Assembly: GCF_009928685.1 (NCBI RefSeq)
Contig: NZ_WWEO01000045.1
Location: forward strand, 806,001 to 870,000
Length of the DNA stretch: 64,000 nucleotides
Source of the DNA: Mucilaginibacter agri
GTDB lineage: Bacteria > Bacteroidota > Bacteroidia > Sphingobacteriales > Sphingobacteriaceae
Direction of reading: 5' to 3'
Part shown: positions 7,043 to 16,747 of the stretch, one piece after another
Layout: the number at the start of each line of letters is the position of its first letter
Numbering within the stretch: position 1 is the stretch's first letter
The notes under the pieces: generated by a model
The model's database searches: none
The model's input: the letters and a program-made list of their open reading frames with translations, nothing else
What the model was told of the DNA's origin: nothing
Program-made: the position numbers and the translations under genes

Positions 7043-8980
7043 CTATTGAAGCAACTCTTCCGATATCCCGGATTCGAAGATAACTCTTGGGATTATCTCT
7101 GAAATAAATTCAACCTTGATATAGGTCCCCACCCGGCTTTCAATCATAAGCGAGGCGTCTATTTGCTTCGCCAGGCCCTTCATCAACATCATGCCCATTG
7201 ATTCGGAATTTTTCAACGAGAAATCAGCGGGCAACCCTTTACCGTTATCGTAAATTTCTAGGATAACTTTTTGCTTGTCGCCGTTGGTGAGTACAATGTT
7301 AATTGCGTTATTTCCACCCTCTGTAAAGGCATGTTTAACGGCATTGGTTACTGCTTCATTAACAATAAGACCTATGGGGATAGCTTGCGAAATATCGAGC
7401 GTTAACCCGTCAAAGGACTTTATAAATCGGATGTCCTTATCCTTTACCACACTATCTTTCAAGTAGGCTGTCAACTCCTCCAAATAATCTTGAACATTTA
7501 CCGTTGACACGCCCTCTGTTTTATATAATTTTTGATGGATGATAGACATCGCTTGCATGCGGTGGGCGCTTTCGTCGATGGCGTCTATGGCTTCTTTATT
7601 ACTTAAATGCCTTGCCTGCGTATTGAGCAGGCTCACCACAATCTGAAGGTTATTTTTAACTCGATGATGAATTTCTTTTACCAACCACTCCTTCTCTTCC
7701 AAGAGCCGGTTCAGCGATCGGTTTTTACTGTTGATCTCCTTATTATTCTTATTTTTAAGCTTGTATTGGTTATAAAGCAAAATTAAGATGACTAGCAAAA
7801 CAGCTACCCCGGCCAGGGTAATATTTCGATACAGCACCGAGGTTTTGAGCTGCATTTTCCGCTTGTTGTTCAGGTAATCCAGCTCTTTAATGCGGGCTTT
7901 CGATTTACTGAGTTCATATTTCCCTTTAAGTGTCTCGATGTTTTGCGACATCTTTTTAAAGAAAAAACTATCAGCAAGGGCATACTGCCTGTCCTTAGTT
8001 TCCAGGGCCATTTTATAGTTGCCCTGCGATTTATATAACTCGGACAAGTATTCTAAAAAGCGGATCTCCTGTTTAGGGATCTTTTGAGCCCGGGCCAGCA
8101 AAACAGCTTCGGTTAAATAATAGATTGCTTTATCAGGATTGGTTTTAGTATAGGTTTTTGATAGTGCCAACAACGACTGCAACTCGCGCAAATAATTGCC
8201 AATGGCCTTAGAGCGTGCCAATGCCAGTTCCTGAAACTTAACGGCTTTCGCGATCTGGCCTTGCCTGGCGTAAACACCTGCAAGGTTATTTAGCAAGTTG
8301 ATATTCAGACCCTGGTATTCGGGCTTCTGGCTTAGTTCAAGTCCTTTTTTTAGATAGTATTCTGCTTTTTTAAAATCATTGAGTCGGGTATACACTACGC
8401 CGAAATGGTTGTAGATATTCAACGAAATGTTAGAGAAAGGCAATTGCTGATTAAATCCTTCGGCTGTGATAAGATATTGCAAGGCGGGTTGATCTTTGTG
8501 CTGATCGAGATAAGCCCATGATATGCTATAATTGGCCTCCATCATACCGTACTTATCTTTTACAAGCTCTGAGTTTCTCAGCGCATTCAAAAAATCATCT
8601 ATGGCTTTGTCATAATTACCGTTCCTTAATTTAACTACCCCCAGCCTGATCAGCGTACTTGCGATGTCTTTCTTCGAATCCAATGCCCGAAAGATCTCTA
8701 ACGAATGTTGGTATTCTGCTTCCGAATCGTCAAACCTGCCATCATTATCATCAATCATCCCTTTCTGAAGCAATATTTTGGCAACACCGGCACTGTCGCC
8801 TTTAGAACGCGCTAAGATTAACGCCTGCTTACAGAAATATTTTGCCGAGTCTGGTTTCAGGTAACGGTAATGCTTTATAAGCTGTTCATATTTTGCGATG
8901 TTATTTTTGTCATCGGGCTTCTGAGCCGAAACAGTGTTGACAAAAAGAACCAGTAGAAAAAAAGCAAACTTTCGAATCAT
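7043..8980 (-). CDS. TPR-containing sensor histidine kinase, HisKA_2 type
   Basis: 645 residues: signal peptide (1-19), a periplasmic array of TPR-like helices (about 30-340), a coiled segment, one membrane helix (about 387-404), then the kinase core. EIHHRVKNNLQIVVSLLN (from residue 436) is the HisKA_2 phospho-acceptor box (His438/His439), followed by an HATPase domain with N box VNEAVTNAVKHAF, DNGKGLP and SMGMMLMKGLAKQ. It should sense an envelope signal and phosphorylate a response regulator. This class often pairs with LytTR-type regulators, but no regulator gene adjoins it, so the partner is encoded elsewhere. The next gene downstream converges on it. Confidence 0.9.
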   Translation of the reverse strand: MIRKFAFFLLVLFVNTVSAQKPDDKNNIAKYEQLIKHYRYLKPDSAKYFCKQALILARSKGDSAGVAKILLQKGMIDDNDGRFDDSEAEYQHSLEIFRALDSKKDIASTLIRLGVVKLRNGNYDKAIDDFLNALRNSELVKDKYGMMEANYSISWAYLDQHKDQPALQYLITAEGFNQQLPFSNISLNIYNHFGVVYTRLNDFKKAEYYLKKGLELSQKPEYQGLNINLLNNLAGVYARQGQIAKAVKFQELALARSKAIGNYLRELQSLLALSKTYTKTNPDKAIYYLTEAVLLARAQKIPKQEIRFLEYLSELYKSQGNYKMALETKDRQYALADSFFFKKMSQNIETLKGKYELSKSKARIKELDYLNNKRKMQLKTSVLYRNITLAGVAVLLVILILLYNQYKLKNKNNKEINSKNRSLNRLLEEKEWLVKEIHHRVKNNLQIVVSLLNTQARHLSNKEAIDAIDESAHRMQAMSIIHQKLYKTEGVSTVNVQDYLEELTAYLKDSVVKDKDIRFIKSFDGLTLDISQAIPIGLIVNEAVTNAVKHAFTEGGNNAINIVLTNGDKQKVILEIYDNGKGLPADFSLKNSESMGMMLMKGLAKQIDASLMIESRVGTYIKVEFISEIIPRVIFESGISEELLQ

Positions 8981-9106
8981 GGGCGGGGGTCTTTATCACG
9001 TACAACGCTTTAATCTACCGAAAATCGGGGAATTTTTCCAATCATGCTCTAATCATTTGTCATTTATACAGTTTTAAGCTCAGAATCAACTCAAAAGATT
9101 TAAAGC

Positions 9107-9160
9107 AAAAAAGGCCGCCGGCAATAATACCAGCAACCTCTGACCGAATTATACGGCCTT
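9107..9160 (-). terminator. Terminator after the DUF5689 lipoprotein gene
   Basis: On the minus strand AAGGCCG (9160-9154) pairs with CGGCCTT (9117-9111), enclosing 36 nt, followed by six T (9112-9107). It lies just past the stop of the gene ending at 9174, so it likely ends the fecR-susC-susD-DUF5689 transcript. Confidence 0.55.
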
Positions 9161-9173
9161 CAAATTGAACTTC

Positions 9174-10733
9174 TTATTTTGTTGATACCGCCGTAACATC
9201 GACACCACTTTCAATGTCCGGTAAGGCCGATGTGGTAGTCATGGTGTAATACACAAACTTCCGCGGTGCAAGCCATACTTTATTGGTCATATCAAAACTA
9301 CCGCCCAGTTTCACAAATATGCCGGCGTCGGCAGGCGTACTGTGTGGAATTACGTAGGTATTTGAGCCCTGATAAATGAACGGCTGCGCTGCCGAAGTTG
9401 TTGGATCCTGTACATGATAATGATCGTTATCACACACGCGGTACCCCTTACCTGTGGTAGCATTGTAAATGGTGGTTACTCCAGTTCCGCCAAATAGAAC
9501 AAAATCTGCCGGAATAGAAGTTTCTGTAACACTTGTACCCACAAATATGGCGATGCCGCCCGCATTGCCACTGTTAGGTAAGAGTCCCGAACTCATACTT
9601 CCGAAACCATCGCCATCGTTGGTTACATAAGCAATGCTTCTGATCCAGTTGGCCGAGCTAATGTCTGTTGTGTTGGGACCATTGATTTTTTTGTTACTTC
9701 CGCCTACATAGAAGAAATCTCCTTGCTTAACCTTGCCGCTGGTTAGGTTAAACTTATAGGTACGGCCGCCACCTGTAGCCCAACCTGCGCCTGGCGCATC
9801 GCCGGCATTGGGTGCTGCGGTACCTGCATTAGTACAGGTTACCACGGCCATTGGGGTTTTAGAGAAATCTATGTTCTGCGTGGCCCTAAACTGGAAGTAT
9901 TCGTAATTACCGTCGGCGCCTTTAGAGTCATTAACATAACCGGTAATAATTACAGGGTTGGGACCTAATGAGCCATCTGGATCCACGGGTTTTACGACAT
10001 CGGTAATATCGGCGCCTGTGCGTGGCCAAACCTGTAATAAGGTTTTACCTGCCGTATTCTGACTGCTAATCAAGATTCCCGCAAATGTAGCGCTCGACGG
10101 TATAGCTGCACCCGCATAACTGGCTGTCGCTTCGGTATGTAATACGATACTGTCCGCACCATTCACCAGATACTTTTCACCTGCAAAAGTATCGCCAAAT
10201 TTAGGTGCGGGCATTACGGTAGCAGCTTTAATTTGCACGAGGGTACTCTCATATTGATCGGGATTGCTTTTAATCGTATAGCTTGAAACAGCACGTACCG
10301 TAACCGGATTCTGCGACGAAACCTTTGTTATGGCAGCCGGCGTTAACCCCGTTATCTGTAGCGCCCCGTTAACTTTTTTCAATACCGTACCTTCAACCTT
10401 AACTACAAGGGAATCGCCAGAATGATAGGTTAACGAAGTGGCCCCCAAAGCAAGCATAATACCTCTCACCATAGATCGTCTCGAGTTTTGAAGTATTACC
10501 ACATCTTTAGGCACATTACCCGAATCGGGATTGGAGATAACTGTACCGACAATTTGTGTAGCGCCTTCCATTTTTTCGGAGGTGAGCGTCAGATCGGTAC
10601 CTTTGTAAAGGCTCCGCAAATCGCCCACCGCTATGATTGGGCTTAACTCACCTTCCGCATAATCGTGCTTCTTACAGGCTCCGATTACCAGTATGGCAAG
10701 GCAGAAAATAACATATAAAATTTTAGTTTTCAT
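9174..10733 (-). CDS. DUF5689 surface lipoprotein of the Sus-like locus
   Basis: A 519-residue lipoprotein (signal ending IGACKK, Cys20). Residues about 35-240 (AVGDLRSLYKGTDLTLTSEK, then GTVISNPDSGNVPKDVVILQ) match DUF5689, an OB-like domain regularly encoded after SusC/SusD pairs. The C-terminal half has a second beta-rich module with no motif I can name. It is probably a surface-exposed accessory ligand-binding or processing subunit of the SusCD transporter. It is the last gene of the operon, 24 nt after susD, and is followed by a terminator. The substrate is not deducible from it. Confidence 0.75.
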   Translation of the reverse strand: MKTKILYVIFCLAILVIGACKKHDYAEGELSPIIAVGDLRSLYKGTDLTLTSEKMEGATQIVGTVISNPDSGNVPKDVVILQNSRRSMVRGIMLALGATSLTYHSGDSLVVKVEGTVLKKVNGALQITGLTPAAITKVSSQNPVTVRAVSSYTIKSNPDQYESTLVQIKAATVMPAPKFGDTFAGEKYLVNGADSIVLHTEATASYAGAAIPSSATFAGILISSQNTAGKTLLQVWPRTGADITDVVKPVDPDGSLGPNPVIITGYVNDSKGADGNYEYFQFRATQNIDFSKTPMAVVTCTNAGTAAPNAGDAPGAGWATGGGRTYKFNLTSGKVKQGDFFYVGGSNKKINGPNTTDISSANWIRSIAYVTNDGDGFGSMSSGLLPNSGNAGGIAIFVGTSVTETSIPADFVLFGGTGVTTIYNATTGKGYRVCDNDHYHVQDPTTSAAQPFIYQGSNTYVIPHSTPADAGIFVKLGGSFDMTNKVWLAPRKFVYYTMTTTSALPDIESGVDVTAVSTK

Positions 10734-10757
10734 TTCGAATATCTTTTGTGGTTGTGA

Positions 10758-12203
10758 TTATTGTTTCTGCCACCAAACCTGTGTACTGATGTTATCCGGC
10801 CCCTGTGCGGCTACAGCAGCGTTGTAATTATCTCCATTGGTTGATTGCACATAAACCGGGTAATTTAAACGTGCAGGCATTACACCATTATTTTTCAAAC
10901 CCGCACCTTTTGGTAATATTGGGTGACCTGTACGGCGATACTCAAACCACGATTCCAGATCGGTAAAAAACAACGCATAATATTTTTGCTTGTGAATCAA
11001 TTCCATCTGCTGATCGAGTGTATAGCTATTATCCCATTTTACCTGCTGGTAGGTTAGGTAATTGGCAGGCACGGCATATCCCCATAAAGTAATATCATTG
11101 GTAACGCCCGTCTCGTAATAAGCTTGGGCTGTTTTACTTGTAATCCAGCCTTTTGCAGCGGCCTCGGCAAGAATAAACTGCAACTCAGAATAGTTCATCA
11201 CGTTGCCTAGCAACGCTTCTGTTTGTAATGAAGTTGGCAGGGTCGATTTCTTTTGAAGCACTTGCCCTACCGGGTAACCGCTTGGCACCCCCGCATATTC
11301 GCCATCAAACAGGGTTGACCATTTACCTATCCTAGGGTCGCTCCAGGCGTTCAAATTGTCGACAAAGAAACTGGCCAAACCTGGTGTGTACCAGTCGGCT
11401 GCACGCCAGGTAGCAAACGGCGAAACATAAGGTGCAACACCATTCCATTTGAGTATCGCCGAATCGTCATTACTGCCCATTAGCGGATAGGTAGCTGGAC
11501 TGATATCAACCATTTGTTTGATCTTAGTTGCCACATCCATTTCAGATTTGGCCGAAACTCTCAACAGCAAACGCAGATAAAGCGAGTTACCAAACTTACG
11601 CCAGTTAGCCGCCACACCTTTGTACAAGGGGTCGCTTGATGCAGAAACGTTTGTGCCGGAAGCCAGTAATTTATTCGCCTGCTCCAGCTTATTGAACAGA
11701 TCGAGGTAGATATCTTTCTGTTTATCAAAAGCTGGGGTAAACAAACCGTCTTTAGCCTTTATAGCATTAAAGTACGGGATATCGCCATAAGTGTCGGTAA
11801 GCATAGAGAAAACCCAAGCCTGGCATATCAAAGCGACACCCTGATATGTTGGACTTGCAGTTTCTATCCCTCCGTCATAGATATCTTTTAGATTGGTGAG
11901 TTGCAGATACCAACTGTTCCATAAATAGTCGGCTTCCGATTTTACGATATCGTAACGAAAAATCTTTCCGTCGGTATCGCCCATGTTAACGGTAACCTGC
12001 ATTAACTCGTTGGTAACGCGTTGGCTGCGGCTCATATTGGCAGATACGATATTGGCAATGGCCGGAGCCAACAAGGCTTGTGGCAAGGCATGCTCGCTGG
12101 TATTGGGGTTGGTGTTCATATCCTCAAACCCCTTTTTGCAGGAACTTGTAGAAAAGCACACCAGTGCAGTTATAAGATAAATTATTGATGTATATTTTTT
12201 CAT
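10758..12203 (-). CDS. SusD/RagB-like nutrient-binding lipoprotein
   Basis: 481 residues with a lipoprotein signal (TSSCKKGFEDMNTNPN). The region around residues 36-55 (PQALLAPAIANIV), the long helical body, ELQFILAEAAAKGW and a C-terminal half with EYRRTGHP are typical of the SusD-like_2 branch. It acts as the surface lid and substrate-binding subunit of the SusC channel encoded just upstream (13-nt gap). The operon also has fecR and DUF5689. Ligands of this SusD branch include peptides and phospho-compounds as well as glycans, so the neighbouring phosphoesterase may hint at a phosphorylated substrate. That last point is inference. Confidence 0.9.
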   Translation of the reverse strand: MKKYTSIIYLITALVCFSTSSCKKGFEDMNTNPNTSEHALPQALLAPAIANIVSANMSRSQRVTNELMQVTVNMGDTDGKIFRYDIVKSEADYLWNSWYLQLTNLKDIYDGGIETASPTYQGVALICQAWVFSMLTDTYGDIPYFNAIKAKDGLFTPAFDKQKDIYLDLFNKLEQANKLLASGTNVSASSDPLYKGVAANWRKFGNSLYLRLLLRVSAKSEMDVATKIKQMVDISPATYPLMGSNDDSAILKWNGVAPYVSPFATWRAADWYTPGLASFFVDNLNAWSDPRIGKWSTLFDGEYAGVPSGYPVGQVLQKKSTLPTSLQTEALLGNVMNYSELQFILAEAAAKGWITSKTAQAYYETGVTNDITLWGYAVPANYLTYQQVKWDNSYTLDQQMELIHKQKYYALFFTDLESWFEYRRTGHPILPKGAGLKNNGVMPARLNYPVYVQSTNGDNYNAAVAAQGPDNISTQVWWQKQ

Positions 12204-12216
12204 GACGTGTATCCTG

Positions 12217-15200
12217 TTAAATGCCTAATACTAGATTGAAACCCACTGTGCGTGTGGAAGGGAATTGTCCCAATTCAAAACCCTGATTGATATAGCCGTC
12301 GTTAAGGGTACCAAATTCCGGATCGAAGCCTGGCCACTTGGTGATCATAAACAGATCCCGACCGTATACCCCGAGGGTAATTCGATGTAAGCCCAAACGG
12401 CTTAACTGTCGGCCTGTAAAAGTGTAATCGAAACGTGCTTCGCGAAGCTTAACAAAGTCGGTAGAATAGGTTGTGCCTTCTACGTTGTCTCTGCCGTAAT
12501 GCGTAGTATAGTAATTGGTTAAATCTTGCGCAACCACGTCATTTGGGCGATAAGTGCCGTCAGGGTTTTGGATAACGCCCTTACCGATAATGCCATTGTA
12601 GCGACCCGGCAAAGTGTTGGTAGTTTTACCTTGCTCGGCCAATACAGCCGAAGTGAGTGAATAAGCAACAGCACCATACTGTGCATCAACCAAAAAACTG
12701 AAGCTGAATTGTTTGTAATTAAACTGGTTGCCAATGCTGCCTTTCCATTTAGGATTGGTGTTGCCGATGTACTTCATATCGGTTGTAATAACCGGGTAGC
12801 CGTTTTGATAAACGATCTGCCCATCAGGCGAGCGTTGGTAGCCACGGCCATATAAGTCGCCCATACTGCCGCCAACTGTGGCAATTATCGCTCCCCTACT
12901 ACCCGGGCCACTTTGCAGGGTTAAGCTTTTAAGGCTATCCGTTAGAGATAGGATTTTGTTACGGTTAGCCGAGAAGGTGGTATTAATGCTCCAGCTAAAA
13001 GATTTTGTTCTGATAGGGATACCATTAGCAGCAATCTCGATACCACGGTTTTGTACGGCGCCCGCATTGATGATAGCTGCGCTCACACCCGACGACCTAT
13101 CTACTGTTGCAGTAAGAATCTGGTCTTTGGTTTTACTTTGATACACAGCAACATCGAAACCTAAGCGGCTGTTAAACATGCGCCACTCTGTACCTAACTC
13201 GTAGCTGGTTGTAAATAACGGTTTTAGGTTTAAATTAGCTAGCGTGGTTGGGTTAGCCAAACCTCCCGGAAAGGTACTGACTGATGTATAGGCATATGAT
13301 GTTAAGTATGGCGTCTGCCTGCCACTACCTACACCCGCTATAGATCCACGTACCTTGGCGTAAGATATAGCTTTAGGCAAAGTAAACATCTCCGATAAAA
13401 TAGCACTCGCATTCACCGATGGGTAAAAGAACGATACGTTATTGGTAGAAGTGGTGGTAGCCAGTACGCTGTTCCAGTCGTTACGGCCGGTAACATCTAA
13501 AAACAGGTAATTTTTATAACTGGTTGCCAACATACCATAAAAGCTGTTGATGGCATATTCGCTTTTATAAGGCAAAGCTGTTAACACGCCTGCCTTGTTA
13601 GCTAACGTATAAATGCCTGGGTACAACAACGAGTCGGCTCTTAGCTCATCTTTGTTGTAGGTATTTTTTAACATGCTTCCGCCTGCTGTTAAGGTTACGT
13701 CAAAGTCTTTCTTAATCGTCTTGTGATAGCGTATCAAGAAATCGTTTGTGATTTCCTGCGAGAAAATGCTTTGGGTACGATACATACCTTTGGTAAACTT
13801 CTCGGTATCATAAGGGCGTTGCTCGGTACGTTGATCGTATGCAAAATCCATTGCGGTACGAACCATCACGCTCAGATCTTTGGTGAAGTTATAAGTAGCC
13901 TGAATATTACCTGTTAATGCATTACGGTTTAAGGTATTTGGCATTTCGTTAGCAATCAGATAAGGGTTATCCGGGTAACTGCTGAAAGGATAGCTTTGCT
14001 TGATATTTTCCTGTCCTGGCAACCAGTAATCCTTCAACCAATTAACATCAGCATTGGGTTCCCAAAACATATTCCAGTACATGATCGACTGGTTGTTGTA
14101 ACCGGTAGCGGGCAGGTTATCGCTGGTTTTATTGGTGTAGTTAACGTTGGTTGAGATCTTTAATTTATCGGATACCTTTTGATCAACCGCTACTGTTACC
14201 GTGTTTCTTTTGTAACCTGTGTTAGGGATGATCCAGTTATTATTAACGTTGGTTGCCGAAAAGCGTGCCGATGTTTTATCGGTACCCCCACTTAAGGTAA
14301 CGCTGTTGGTAAAGGTTTTGCCAGTCTCGAAAAAGTCTTTGCGCGCATCCGGATAGGCTACCCAAGGCGTACGTGTAGTACCTCCTGTATGGGTAACGGG
14401 ATCATATTGAAAAAACGATTGTCCGTCAAACTTCGGCCCCCAGGCAGAGCTGGTGCTACGTGTACTTGCGCCATCGGCAGTAGCACCGAAGGAGTAATAA
14501 TTATCGCCATCCACACCCTGTCCGTATTGATACTGAAAATCGGGCCAGCGAGAGATGGTTTCAACGGCTGTATTAGAATTGATCGTAACATTGACCTTGC
14601 CGTCTTTAGACTTGCCCGATTTGGTAGTGATGATGATAGCACCGTTAGCACCGCGCTGGCCATATAATGCTGCGGCACCAGGACCTTTGAGTACCGTAAC
14701 AGATTCAATGTCTTCGGGATTAATATCGTTTAAGCCACTGCCAAAATCTACCGGCGAATCGCTATCCAAATACGCAGCGCTACCGCTACCTGTTGTGCGT
14801 CCGCTACCGTTGTTAATTACTACCCCATCAACAACAATCAAGGCTTCGTTCTCTCCGGTTAAGTTGCTCTCGCCGCGTAACACAATACGGTTTGATCCGG
14901 TTGGGCCGCCGTTAGAACGGATAAGGTTTAAACCAGCCACTTTACCAGATAAAGCGTCAGTCCAGTTGTTTGATAAAGCCTTGGTCAACTGCTCGCCTTT
15001 TACAACGGTTGCAGCATAACCCAAAGCTTTTTCATCACGCTTTATACCTAAGGCCGTAACAACAACCTCATTAAGTGCAGTTGTAGAGGCATCCATAATA
15101 ATGGTAATGCCGGCCGTATTTTTGTCGTAGGTTTGAGATTGTGGCCCAAAGCCAATCATGGAGAAATTAACCTTGCCACCTTTAGGTAACTGAATGGAGA

Positions 15201-15633
15201 ATTTACCGTCCCCGTTAGATGAACCTAGTGATTTTTTAGCCGCATCTGTAATGGTCACTCCTGTTAAGGGCAATTTATCATCCGATGAGATGATGTTACC
15301 ACTTACATTGATCATTGCTAATTTCCTGATCACCAGGTTACCATCAACGTTTTTAAGGCCTAAACCCGCTTGTTGCAATTGGTTAACTAATTGATCAAAG
15401 GACACATTCTCCGAAGAAAGGTTAATCATCTTCGCCATGTTCACGTCGGCATCAAAGGCAACTTTGTAATGGTAGGTGCTTTGCAACTTATCTACAATGG
15501 CTTGTACACTTAGCTGCTTTTGGGCAAAGCTAAACTGGTTGGAATTACTTTGTGCCCTCAACTGCGCCGAAGCAAACAGCATTAGCAGGCATATCAATCC
15601 CCTGAATTGTTTAAGTAAAGTTTTAGGAATCAT
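12217..15633 (-). CDS. SusC/RagA TonB-linked outer membrane transporter with STN domain
   Basis: 1138 residues. Signal peptide (1-27), an N-terminal STN domain (about 36-105; FSFAQKQLSVQAIVDKLQS), a carboxypeptidase-regulatory-like domain (about 110-185), the SusC signature LNEVVVTALGIKRDEKALGY (about 188-207), a plug, and a 22-strand barrel ending FNLVLGI. It imports its ligand using TonB energy. The STN domain signals ligand binding to a FecR anti-sigma factor, which matches fecR eight bases upstream and the ECF sigma gene at 18309. The SusD gene follows directly. Length is normal for the family and no disruption is seen. Confidence 0.95.
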   Translation of the reverse strand: MIPKTLLKQFRGLICLLMLFASAQLRAQSNSNQFSFAQKQLSVQAIVDKLQSTYHYKVAFDADVNMAKMINLSSENVSFDQLVNQLQQAGLGLKNVDGNLVIRKLAMINVSGNIISSDDKLPLTGVTITDAAKKSLGSSNGDGKFSIQLPKGGKVNFSMIGFGPQSQTYDKNTAGITIIMDASTTALNEVVVTALGIKRDEKALGYAATVVKGEQLTKALSNNWTDALSGKVAGLNLIRSNGGPTGSNRIVLRGESNLTGENEALIVVDGVVINNGSGRTTGSGSAAYLDSDSPVDFGSGLNDINPEDIESVTVLKGPGAAALYGQRGANGAIIITTKSGKSKDGKVNVTINSNTAVETISRWPDFQYQYGQGVDGDNYYSFGATADGASTRSTSSAWGPKFDGQSFFQYDPVTHTGGTTRTPWVAYPDARKDFFETGKTFTNSVTLSGGTDKTSARFSATNVNNNWIIPNTGYKRNTVTVAVDQKVSDKLKISTNVNYTNKTSDNLPATGYNNQSIMYWNMFWEPNADVNWLKDYWLPGQENIKQSYPFSSYPDNPYLIANEMPNTLNRNALTGNIQATYNFTKDLSVMVRTAMDFAYDQRTEQRPYDTEKFTKGMYRTQSIFSQEITNDFLIRYHKTIKKDFDVTLTAGGSMLKNTYNKDELRADSLLYPGIYTLANKAGVLTALPYKSEYAINSFYGMLATSYKNYLFLDVTGRNDWNSVLATTTSTNNVSFFYPSVNASAILSEMFTLPKAISYAKVRGSIAGVGSGRQTPYLTSYAYTSVSTFPGGLANPTTLANLNLKPLFTTSYELGTEWRMFNSRLGFDVAVYQSKTKDQILTATVDRSSGVSAAIINAGAVQNRGIEIAANGIPIRTKSFSWSINTTFSANRNKILSLTDSLKSLTLQSGPGSRGAIIATVGGSMGDLYGRGYQRSPDGQIVYQNGYPVITTDMKYIGNTNPKWKGSIGNQFNYKQFSFSFLVDAQYGAVAYSLTSAVLAEQGKTTNTLPGRYNGIIGKGVIQNPDGTYRPNDVVAQDLTNYYTTHYGRDNVEGTTYSTDFVKLREARFDYTFTGRQLSRLGLHRITLGVYGRDLFMITKWPGFDPEFGTLNDGYINQGFELGQFPSTRTVGFNLVLGI

Positions 15634-15641
15634 CGTTTGTA

Positions 15642-16604
15642 TCAGAATAGTAAGAGAGTTTTGGAATTTTGATAACGGTAGTTAATACCAGTAGCGTAGT
15701 GTAAACCCTTTAACAGGTTGTCGATACCAGTGTCTTTCATTTCACCGCTAAAGAGCGGGTGGTTTTGGGCCGCCGGCAACACCACAACGTTGATGTTATA
15801 CCAGCGCTGTAGCTTTACTGCTATCTCTTTTGCATTGTTATTTTTAAAGTATAGCGTTTCGTTTTGCAGAGAGGTAGCGTCATGCTCGTCAACAGATTGG
15901 ATCGCCGATTTGCCATTGGTAGCTGTGTAATTAAACTGCTCGCCTGCTTTTACAAACTGTGTATGCTTGTTGGCTGTAATACCCACCAAACCGGTTGCAA
16001 CCTTAACCTCGGAAACACGATTTTTACGAGAGTAGAAGCTGAAGGAAGTACCGAGTACCGTTAGCTTTACATTATTTTGCGCGTAGATTATAAACGGCTT
16101 ATTGGTTTGATGTTTTACATCGAAGAAAGCTTCGCCCGATAAGTGTACGATCCTTTTTGCAACGTCATAAGTGTTGTCATATTCAAGGTTAGAATTTGGC
16201 GCCATGTACACGAGTGTACCATCGGGCAGGGTAACCTTACCGCGCATGTTGGCAGGTGTTTGCAGGGCAAATTGTTGGGGGTGTTGTTTAGCCGGGCGTA
16301 GGTAAAGCCAGCCTAGTACACTAACCAATATCAAACTTGCAGCTACAGCTACATATTTGAATTTCCGTAAAGAAACTACTTTCCCTTTTATGGGTTCGGC
16401 TTCAAACATTTTATCCAGCAGATGTTCCCATTCCTTCTGGATATCATGGTCTTTTAACTCCGCATTTAACTTGTTGCTTCGGCGTTGTAAATAATCGAGC
16501 AGATATTTGTTTTCGCGCTGCTCGTTAAGCCAGTTGGTTACCTCCCTGTCTTCCTCGGGGGTAGTTTGTTTGTTAATGTATTTTAGTAGTATATCCCAGT
16601 TCAC
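15642..16604 (-). CDS. fecR: FecR-family anti-sigma factor
   Basis: About 320 residues from GTG at 16604. The reading frame extends to a GTG at 16631, but that codon overlaps the putative -10 box at 16621-16627, and starting at 16604 gives the usual FecR opening (M)NWDILLKYINKQTTPEE. One membrane helix (VAVAASLILVSVLGWLYL, about residues 84-101) separates a short cytosolic sigma-binding region from a periplasmic FecR domain (TLPDGTLVYMAPNSNLEY; GEAFFDVKH). It receives the signal from the STN domain of the SusC protein and releases the ECF sigma factor. The gene has its own promoter box and heads the susCD operon, an arrangement allowing positive feedback. Confidence 0.9.
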   Translation of the reverse strand: MNWDILLKYINKQTTPEEDREVTNWLNEQRENKYLLDYLQRRSNKLNAELKDHDIQKEWEHLLDKMFEAEPIKGKVVSLRKFKYVAVAASLILVSVLGWLYLRPAKQHPQQFALQTPANMRGKVTLPDGTLVYMAPNSNLEYDNTYDVAKRIVHLSGEAFFDVKHQTNKPFIIYAQNNVKLTVLGTSFSFYSRKNRVSEVKVATGLVGITANKHTQFVKAGEQFNYTATNGKSAIQSVDEHDATSLQNETLYFKNNNAKEIAVKLQRWYNINVVVLPAAQNHPLFSGEMKDTGIDNLLKGLHYATGINYRYQNSKTLLLF

Positions 16605-16620
16605 GTGATGTATTTTGTAA

Positions 16621-16657
16621 GAAGAGCACACGAAACGGGGTTTCCACCAAAAGAAAT
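16621..16657 (-). promoter_or_regulatory. Putative ECF-sigma promoter of fecR-susCD
   Basis: On the minus strand ATTTCTTTTGGTG (16657-16645) is followed after 17 nt by GCTCTTC (16627-16621). The same two blocks, spaced 16 nt, precede the phosphoesterase gene at 18271-18306. Block spacing suits -35 and -10 elements, and the GTG start lies about 17 nt beyond. The neighbouring ECF sigma factor is the natural candidate to read both. Confidence 0.55.
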
Positions 16658-16692
16658 AGTTAAGTATATATTAATATTCTGTTAAGTAGCTC

Positions 16693-16725
16693 AAAAAACA
16701 GAAGGCCCCGGTAAACCGGGGCCTT
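16693..16725 (-). terminator. Terminator between the phosphoesterase gene and fecR
   Basis: AAGGCCCCGG (16702-16711) and CCGGGGCCTT (16716-16725) form a 10-bp GC-rich stem with a 4-nt loop. On the minus strand it is followed by CTGTTTTTT, giving a standard intrinsic terminator 22 nt past the phosphoesterase stop codon. Confidence 0.85.
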
Positions 16726-16747
16726 TGCTTCATGTATAGTTCTAATA

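Noticed and set aside
14555..15019. 154-codon plus-strand ORF opposite the SusC gene
   Set aside because: It lies fully antisense to a highly conserved SusC coding region and has no recognisable domain; it is a shadow frame.
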